Positions 57,354 to 64,000 of a DNA stretch of 64,000 nucleotides are shown here, one piece after another. Positions within the stretch are counted from its first letter, which is position 1. Each line of letters opens with the position of its first letter. Source of the DNA: Patella vulgata. Lineage: Eukaryota; Mollusca; Gastropoda; Patellidae. Made by a program: the position numbers and the translations under genes. Where the stretch lies: NCBI RefSeq assembly GCF_932274485.2, contig NC_065879.2, positions 87,787,459 to 87,851,458 of the forward strand. The letters are read 5' to 3'. Under the pieces are notes generated by a model. The model worked only from the letters and a program-made list of their open reading frames with translations. It ran no database searches and was not told where the DNA came from.

Positions 57354-57479
57354 GAAAGCAATTGTCTGCGACGAACCGATGGATGAGCGGGGATGACGAC
57401 AATATGCGACAACATTTTAATGCAGGCATAGAAAAATCTAATAAATATTTAGCCTACCTACTGGACTTGTAAAAGGCAT
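55312..57479 (-). CDS. AIG1/GIMAP-family GTPase, gene 3 (complete)
   Basis: Exon 2 (56294 down to 55312) follows a TTTTAG acceptor and starts E-L-R-M-V-M-L; 327 residues. P-loop GKTGAGKS; G3 DTPGIFD; AIG1 box RCIGLASPGPHVFIFVL; G4 region VIVFTGKDSL; RIATINNRAE; then about 90 residues of Lys/Glu coiled coil, and a C-terminus ending WNGFLSFF after a glycine-rich IGRGIGRG stretch. Exon 1 is tentative: 57479-57458, MPFTSPV plus one base, donor G|GTAGGC, same phase as genes 1 and 2 (22 nt against 25). It gives about 334 residues. The in-frame ATG at 56319 (MCIFLFIL) is intron sequence read through the acceptor and is not preferred. Intron of about 1.16 kb with SINE-A and SINE-B copies. Converges on gene 2, 4 kb away. 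Intact. Confidence 0.9.
56341..56652 (+). repeat. SINE-A, near full length, in GIMAP gene 3 intron
   Basis: 'ggtgccgcggtgaatcaatg' head, B box GGGTTCATTCCC, body with 'gaacagt...' loss, tail 'ggacgttaaacccaatttc'. Confidence 0.85.
56653..56762 (-). repeat. SINE-B head fragment
   Basis: 'tagaaaccacgccacttgac', 'gcgcacacgttaaaccattc'; joined directly to the SINE-A tail. Confidence 0.75.
56763..57062. other. Intron stretch
   Basis: Two loose repeats of 'ataactc(t/c)...aaaaccaataggat' (about 56828 and 56951). Nothing else. Confidence 0.45.
57063..57352 (+). repeat. SINE-B, full length (reference copy)
   Basis: Poly-G start, A-box-like TGGCCGTATGGTTAGCACG, B box GGTTTCAATTCACC, 'gtgacaatgagtagggtcg', 'ccacgcgcaagcgaattatt'-type body, tail 'agtggacgttaaaccctcc' and (CT)n. 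Confidence 0.92.
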
Positions 57480-57779
57480 CTTCTATTCTCTTTTTTAATC
57501 TACAAAAGTAAACACAAAACAAAATATAGGAATGTTTTTATATGTAATGGCCGTTTACAGGCGTTGCTATAACAACGCTATAAGATGCAACTTTATTATT
57601 TGCACACTGTGGAATACAAATGGCAATTTCAGATTCAGACATTTTGGACCAGAAATTAGGTCCAATGCGCTCCTCGTCTTGTTGTTCATGGGGGTAGCGC
57701 TCTCATAAAAAATCCCACGGCTCCGTCAATTTTGGTACGCTCGACATGAAATTTGGTATTCTTGTTCCTTTGTGCATAG
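57480..57779. other. Upstream of GIMAP gene 3; probably Helitron interior
   Basis: Nothing coding. If the Helitron end at 58257 is real, this stretch up to the SINE-B is likely part of that element. Confidence 0.4.
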
Positions 57780-58056
57780 GGGGGGGGGGGGGGTGGATTG
57801 CCTAATGGTTAGCGCGTGCGCGTTGTATCATAAGTTCTGCCATTGAGTCAACTGGCGTGGTTTCGATTCCACGGTTGTACGTGACAAGGAGTAGGGTCGC
57901 TTGTCTAACCTCTTGGATTTTCTCCTGGTCCCCCGGTTTCCTCCCACTGCTAAAGACCCCTACGTGCAAGCGAATTATTGAAATAAAATTAAACCATAGT
58001 CCCGAAATGACCTAGTTTGTGTCGAGTGGACGTTAAACCCCATTTCTGTCCCTCTT
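57780..58056 (+). repeat. SINE-B, full length
   Basis: Poly-G run, 'ggattgcctaatggttagcg' head, B box GGTTTCGATTCCACG, full body, tail 'agtggacgttaaaccccat' and 'ttctgtccctc'. Confidence 0.92.
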
Positions 58057-58230
58057 TATTACAGCGTGTGTGTACTTTGTAAAGTTTGTTCTTGCAGACG
58101 TCAACGATCGTTAACACATTCACGTTGTCATTTCCGAGTCTGAAATTTGGGGTATAGGGGTAGCTCATACCGGGGAGTAACATAGGCCAGGTGGCGTTAG
58201 TCTACCACGTCCGGTTTCGGAGTTATGACC

Positions 58231-58257
58231 CCCGAGCGAAGCCGGGCATTCTTCTAG
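58231..58257 (+). mobile_element. Helitron 3' terminus
   Basis: Hairpin CCCG-A-GC-GAA-GC-CGGG (58231-58246), then 7 bases and CTAG (58254-58257) followed by T. A short GC-rich hairpin just before CTRR and insertion before T is the Helitron 3' signature. The 5' end is not located; the element would include the SINE-B at 57780-58056. Confidence 0.75.
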
Positions 58258-58261
58258 TATA

Positions 58262-58765
58262 TAAATAAATATATAAATAAATCATCTTCATGGTCATCAT
58301 CATCGTCATCATCATCGTCATCATCACTATTTAACACCAATCATCGTCGCCTGACAATTACCTTATCTATTCAAAGCGCTTGTTTAGTTTTAAATACTTG
58401 TGAACTTTACTAAAACTCACTTTGTTGAACGGGTTACTTTCGTTGGTATCGCCATATAGGAACGCTTTTGTATTTATGGATTTAAATGGGAGGGTATTTA
58501 ATGTTGAGATACGCTGAGACGAATAATTTGGGCAGTGCAGAAAATAATGGTCGCTGTCTTCTTGAGTATGACCACAACTGCATGTCGGGTTATGTGAAAT
58601 ATGCATTAAAAATCTATGGAAGTTTAGAGCACTTTTACAATTACGAAGTCTGGAATGTATAATCTGAAATTTACGTTCTCCATAGTAACATCTTACTGAC
58701 ATCAATAAATACAAAAATATGACTAAGTCGAAAGTCAACAAGACGGTATACAAGCCAAAATGCAA
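58262..58765 (-). mobile_element. LINE C-terminal fragment with (GAT)n tail
   Basis: Minus strand frame 58730-58367: QIIHSRLRNCKSALNFHRFL, then CSCGHTQEDSDHYFLHCPNY, the zinc-knuckle-like end of several LINE pol proteins. After the stop at 58367 about 50 bases lead to a GAT/GAC triplet repeat (58280-58330), a typical simple-repeat LINE tail. 5'-truncated; no reverse-transcriptase core. Confidence 0.75.
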
Positions 58766-58861
58766 GTCGAAAATAAGAAATTAGGAAAAAAAACGAGGGG
58801 CGCTATTATCGCAGTGTATTATTTCTTGATTTCCTATTTTCGAGTCGATTTTGGCTTGTAT
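58749..58861. repeat. Foldback, about 30-bp arms
   Basis: 'tacaagccaaaat' plus 'gtcgaaaata' at 58749-58776 is complementary to 'tattttcgagtcgattttgg' plus 'cttgta' ending 58861. Confidence 0.7.
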
Positions 58862-60065
58862 AGCGTTGCTGTCGCCTCACATTTTGTCGTAACTGCTACT
58901 TTTCGACTTTCGTGTTTTGGAGGGCGAAAAGTAGAAATTAAGAATGGTAGGCTTCTATAGTTAGACGTTTGTATATATGACTGTATACTTGACACATGTA
59001 CGACCTGAATGGCTGAATGGCCGGTAACCAAATATGTTATTGTGAGTGTTAAACGACATCGTAATTATTTTATATTTTGCAAAAAAAAACAAACAACAAA
59101 AAACAAAACAAAAAAACACAAGCCGTGATTGCCATTACTACAATACGGATTACTAAATATACTTTGTGTTCAATTTTATATTTTAATACTGAAGACAGGG
59201 CCGGACTATAAATGAACAAGGCGGATCCTTTTGGCTTATATTGAGTAATTATTGCAACGTGTTACAGTTGAAAGTTCCAAAGCATTTTCACATTCCATGT
59301 CCGATAAATTTAATCATCATGCAACTACTGATTGGTGGGTCGTCGAAACATTTAGATGCATACATCACAGCACCGTGGTTTAGACAACTTGCAATTGAAC
59401 TAGTTTTATTGTTGTACACATAATGAAAGAAACTGTGTTATTTCACAGCTGGATTCTATGGTAAGAACCGTAGAACCACCTTGTAGGGAATAACTTTTAA
59501 ACTTTAACACCCTATACACACTCTGCCAGCGGCAACTTTGACCCACATTAATCCAAACTTTAAATCTTTCAACGGTTTAACAAGAAGGTGCTAAATATTT
59601 CCATTTAAATAAATACAAAAAGCAATTCGAAAAATAAACTATAAGTAAAGGAACCATCTCAGTGAATAAAGCTATTAATATGCCGTTAACCCGTGAGGCA
59701 AACCGAATGATGTTTTATATAGTAAATTAGACGAATAAAACATATAACGTTGCCATCTCGACCCTGATGCCCATGAACACAAATGACGAGTTTAAGACAA
59801 ACCAATGGCGGAATGGAATTGATTAATGGAATAAAATATTTATTATGTATGGACACTAAGTTTTATGGTTAGACTTTAGCCTAAAAAAACATGCGCGCTG
59901 ATTACAATTTTGGCAGTCATATCTGAATGGCTCAAAAACTGGTTATATTTCTTTAACTTTTGGTATACTTAAATTCGGGCTATTATTTAATATATATATT
60001 GATCAACAGCGGCGATAAAAATCATTAGTCTCGACAATGACTAGTTGTCAGTGAAAGTCTCTCAG
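58862..60065. other. AT-rich intergenic stretch
   Basis: A-rich run at 59080-59110; 'cagggccggactataaatga' at 59199 faintly recalls a hAT-type end. No gene. Confidence 0.4.
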
Positions 60066-60170
60066 GGGAGCCAGGCGGCTCTGTGAATAAAGAGCTGGCT
60101 TGAACGCCTCGTGTTCATTAGCCTGAATAGTGAAGGAATGCGGTCATTAAACCCCAATTTCATTTCATAA
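60066..60170 (+). repeat. SINE-A with large internal deletion
   Basis: Head 'gggagccaggcggctctgtg' joined near the B box to 'ttcattagcctgaatag' and tail 'cattaaaccccaatttcatt'. Most of the body is gone. Confidence 0.8.
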
Positions 60171-61086
60171 ATCTCTCGGCTCAATAATGAGCTACTCGGG
60201 TTGGTTAGATCCACGCCTTAATGCATATACAACCAATAGAGAAATAGGTCAAATATGGCGACAATGATCAACTTGCTCTTCTTCTACTAAATTAAAGATT
60301 CGTGTGGAGATTCTGTCGATATAATCATATATTTATATCTGCTCTTTCTTAAAATGGAGACGGTTAGTAAAATGGTCTTCTTTACGTTCCTAAATATCAG
60401 TATGACCTTAGTGAATACCGCACGATTACGATCCGTTCCAGACTGATAACTTTACGTCCCTAAATTATTATCAGTCTGACCGTAGTGAATACCGTACGAT
60501 TACGATCCGTTCCATACTGATACCTTAATTATAGGCTAATTATAGAGCCTTCAATTTCAAACACATTTTTATTATCATATGCTCTTATTTTTTTTTCATC
60601 ATTATATGATTAACATTTCCTAAACTTTACGATTTTCAACTTTTTTTTTAAATAATAGTCCATCTCTGAGACAACAAAAACGTAAATAAATGGAAGATAA
60701 AAGCAAGAAAGACAACCCTAATAAAGGAGTCAGCTAGTAGGCCTAATTCTCTCCCCCTAATTGACTTCTATTTTAAATCCATGATGTAATTTTCTTGGTC
60801 TATGATATTTCTTTGAACATTTCAATGATTTTTTTCTTTATAATCACAGAAAGCCCAACATAGAAAAAACCTCAATAAGTATACCGGTATTGATAAACAA
60901 CAGTTTTAAGCAAAATATGGTTGTTTTTTGTAATTCTACGGGGCCATACGATGATATTATAACCTCCTTTGTCGGCCACATTACAATACACAATATATAT
61001 ACTTTCTAGGACCAATCTATGAGACTATTTTGGTATCCATTCGTTATCTAGATTACTAATATTTGATCTATGCTATTTCCTATCAA
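60171..61086. other. Intergenic stretch with a 70-bp tandem duplication
   Basis: 60381-60448 and 60450-60525 are near copies ('ctttacgt(t/c)cctaaat', 'tagtgaataccg(c/t)acgatta', 'cgatccgttcca'). Rest unassigned. Confidence 0.75.
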
Positions 61087-61325
61087 TGCATTGGCCGAGA
61101 AAGTTCATCAGGATTTTCCAGCGGGGTTTCGCTTTGTCAGTGGTGCAGTTCAAACGGAGGGCCTGAGAAAAACAGATGTCTAGTTATTCAGATGGGACAA
61201 AAAAAACCCCAAGGTCTGTGTGTCCCTTGGCTGTTGAAAGTCGATACATGTATAACAATAGGCCATAGTTCCGCTGCCTGGGCAAAATTTCCCTCATAGC
61301 ACATTGTATGGCATATGCCCATACT
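61087..61325 (+). repeat. SINE-A body
   Basis: 'attggccgagaaagttcatc' to 'catagcacattgtatggcat'; no head and no tail. Confidence 0.85.
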
Positions 61326-62024
61326 TATCTAAGCATTAAAACAATCAACCATTTGTGGTTATATTGAAATCTGTAAAGGACGCATTCTTTTTGAATATAT
61401 TTCAAAGTAGGTTTTGCTTCATTGGAAAAAAAAACATATTAGTAACGCCTTTTCAACAAGCAATTGTTATACTTTTAGTGATTTGTAGAGCGTCAAATCA
61501 CAATGTTATTGTATTTTTTTAAATTGTAGATTTTATTCATTCATGTAAAACATTTATTACAATTTTATAATAAAATGTATAAAACACTGAGTTCTAGATT
61601 CAAATCACAAATCCACCTAAGCTAGAAAACTGCAAATCCGAATATTTTTGTTTATAAAATATTCACTTTCCATTCAATAAATATTCCAGTCATCTAGTTT
61701 TGGATTTGGGGAAATTCATTCTCCTTTTCCCATAAATACAGATTACCGTATTATTTAATAATCAAACCAAACAGCATGTAATCAAAGAGCGCTTGTATCC
61801 GCCGTATGTAATATTGTCACGTGACATTGTTATGTTTTGTTTCGCTTGGGAAGCGTTTATTATACACAATAGAACTCCAGTGTAGTAAGCCATAACTATG
61901 AACAATATCATGTCCCAAATAAATAATCTAATTTGTAGATCTGCAATTGGTCACATGATGGTCCGAACATTATTTGTATGGCTCTATTTGTTGACAGCAA
62001 ATACCGCTAATAATTATCTTGGAT
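61326..62024. other. AT-rich intergenic stretch
   Basis: Nothing recognised. Confidence 0.4.
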
Positions 62025-62245
62025 AAAATACCTCGTTTAGTAAACGAGGCAATTTTACCCAGCCTCGTTCTGAACAAAATACCTCGTTCCAAAAACAGGG
62101 CAATTTAAAAAAACCACGTTTTGGAACTCCAGAGAAACGAGGTATTTTTTTACCTCGTTACAACGAGGCAAAATCGAGGCAAAATCGGGGCAAAAATTTT
62201 GACACGTTTTTGCCTCGTTTGGACAGAAATGCTGAACGAGGCATT
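62025..62245. repeat. Cluster of AACGAGG / CCTCGTT motifs
   Basis: About ten copies of the heptamer or one-base variants in both orientations within 220 bp, including a perfect hairpin CCTCGTTTA/TAAACGAGG at about 62031-62050. It stops right before the FLYWCH-MULE coding region. Could be subterminal repeats of a MULE element or a regulatory cluster. Confidence 0.75.
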
Positions 62246-62269
62246 CTGCGGTTTATAGTGTATACGCAG

Positions 62270-63337
62270 GTAGAAGCTGGTACCTCCCGTGGCAAGTCCA
62301 AGTTGTTTGACAACCAAGGGTTTAGTTATACAATTAAGGTAGGGTGATTTATTTTACCTAGTTAACTACCTTGTATAGAAATGTATTTCAGCTACAAAAT
62401 GTAAAGATAATTAACTCTAGTTAACCTAGTTAACTCTATAATAATAAATGAATTTAATATATTTTAGACAGAGAAGAAAACTACGATTTGGAGGTGTTCC
62501 AAAAGAAGCGGACCAACACGATGTCCGGCAACAGTAATCCAAGATGGTGATACATACCAACCAGGCTTAAAGAACCATCTTCACCCAGCAGAACCCGGTA
62601 TACACACGGCTACCAAGATAAAAGTTACAGTAGGTTTAAAAATTATATATCAATTAAATTAAAAATTTATATATGTGTGTAAATAAATAAAATATAAATA
62701 AACCAATAATATATTTGTAGTTTAATATGTTTTATCTAATAATTACAGGCAAAGCATGAAGCCAAAGGAAATGTTTTTACCAAGTCATGTTCCTCAATAG
62801 CGGAGAGAGTTTTATCCAGTGTCGGTTCTGCAGAAGAACCCATTCATAGCAGACCACCCATGGCAGCACTTGTAAGGTCGCTACAAAGAACCCGACAGAC
62901 TCTGCGACCAAAAGATCCCACTGACGTGTAGTCAAGCGTAAGTACTCATGCAATTAAATACCCATGTATATAAGAATTTATTAACATGTAATTAAATGTA
63001 AAATTTTATTTATTTATTAACATGTAATTAAATGTACTTTTTTATTTATTTTTTGTTTTAGCTTGACGAAGATTTCATCGATCATAGTGCACCGGGATTT
63101 TATCAAAAAAGAGTAAAAGTTTGGGAAAGGCGCCATCACATTTTTTGTACTGATAGACAGATGCAACTACTCGCACGCGCAAAAACTTGGTATATGGATG
63201 CAACTTTTCAGGTGGTGAACAAGCCATGGTCTCAGCTATTTTCCATCCACGCCTTCATTAAGACTGGAGAGACCACCCGACAGTTACCATTGGTGTTTTG
63301 TGTAATGTCGGGTAAAAGCCAAGACGACTATTATAAG
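62270..63337 (+). CDS. FLYWCH zinc finger / MULE-transposase-domain gene, 4 exons seen, probably broken
   Basis: Exons 62270-62338, 62468-62629, 62749-62937 and 63062-63337, all phase 0 with GT/AG ends. Exons 1-2: SKLFDNQGFSYTIK, then TTIWRCSKRSGPTRCPATVI, LKNHLHPA, a FLYWCH-type zinc finger (two Cys, two His) that binds DNA. Exon 3: a linker with SSVGSAEEPIHSRPPMAAL. Exon 4: FYQKRVKVWERRHHIFCTDR, WYMDATFQVVNKPWSQLFSI with the first catalytic Asp of the MULE DDE fold, and LVFCVMSGKSQDDYYK. An in-frame TAG at 62929-62931 near the end of exon 3 breaks the frame. A donor at 62872 would skip it but removes a conserved stretch. The first exon lacks a start and has an acceptor, so an upstream exon is missing. 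No later catalytic exons before 64000. Either a MULE transposon remnant or a decayed domesticated gene. Confidence 0.85.
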
Positions 63338-64000
63338 GTAAATAGCACTTACTGATTGAATTACTATTAATAGTAAAAAAGGACTATTATTTGGGACCTT
63401 GAAATTGTCATAAATGGGTTGCACTAACAGCGACATTTGTTTCAGGCATATTTGTTTCATCGGTGACACGTCTGGTGTGAATGCAACGACAACAGCCTGG
63501 TTGATTGATTTGTTGATTGGAGTTCAGATGTCTACATTAAAATCGACCACTTTCAGGTTGCCGTATTCACGGCCAGGCAAGACCGACTTGAAATTTCTAG
63601 AAATTTTTCTGGGGGAGACAGGCCCCAACAAATCCCCCGACGGTGCGTTTCACGACTTTGACCTTGAAGAGACGTCGAAAACCATTTAATAGACATAGTA
63701 AAAGTCATATCTTACGAGATTATCGCTGGTCTTGTCAGAAAATGCTATTTTATATATGACCAGTTTGTGTTTGAAAAATTTAAAAAGAAATTATTTATTC
63801 TCCCACCATTAAAGCACACTAATTACGAAATATCGCTCTCAGAAACTTCATGGTTTCTTTTGCAATTTGTTTGGGGTAAGACGTTATATAAATAATATCA
63901 ATCTGTCTACCACACAAATTTAACAGATACAAATGCATGTTATTCCACAGGTAGACAGACAGGGCCTCCTTTGAAGGGACTCAGTGAAGGGAACGCGGTT
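63338..64000 (+). other. Unassigned 3' stretch with a 91-residue open frame
   Basis: The frame 63414-63689 (from about 63463 DTSGVNATTTAWLIDLLIGV, to EETSKTI) has coding-like composition but no motif I recognise. It lies where a later exon of the MULE gene might be expected but does not look like the DDE continuation. Confidence 0.35.

Overview
The window is AT-rich animal DNA with introns, and it is dominated by mobile-element debris. Two abundant tRNA-derived SINE families, molecular satellites, Penelope-like elements with hammerhead ribozymes, several LINE types and an expanded AIG1/GIMAP GTPase family all fit a lophotrochozoan, most likely a mollusc (limpet-like gastropod or bivalve). That assignment is inference from family content; no species marker is present.

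Host-type genes are few. Three AIG1/GIMAP GTPase genes are seen: a partial one on the minus strand at the left edge (1-896), an intact one on the plus strand (48985-51250) and an intact one on the minus strand (55312 to about 57479). All three share one design: a very small first coding exon (25, 25 and probably 22 nt) ending in phase 1, then one large exon carrying the G domain and, where complete, the coiled coil. Genes 2 and 3 are neighbours in converging orientation. At the right edge lies a multi-exon FLYWCH zinc finger plus MULE-transposase-domain gene (62270-63337, runs on or ends broken), whose four exons are all phase 0.

Mobile elements by region: a foldback DNA element with a SINE in one arm (1471-2234); a CR1/Jockey-type LINE (4490-7000); a 334-bp-period satellite-like family with inverted arms (11885-13391, with relatives at 20116-20540 and 40585-41200); two reverse-transcriptase tails (14140-14716); two Penelope-like elements in tandem (16213-18900) with one well-formed hammerhead ribozyme; a 3-kb LINE with an ATT tail (20541-23700); a tract of foldbacks and local duplications (25-30 kb); a complete-ended Harbinger element (33171-34852); a Tc1 transposon (39385-40520); several minisatellites; an L1/Tx1-type LINE 3' half with poly-A (46236-48262); a Helitron 3' terminus (58231-58257).

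Two SINE families (called A and B here) occur in roughly 18 and 24 copies or fragments. They have different tRNA-like heads but end in the same 19 bases. Several copies are nested, and target-site duplications can be read by eye, which gives a relative order of insertion. I see no bacterial operon, CRISPR array or rRNA gene.
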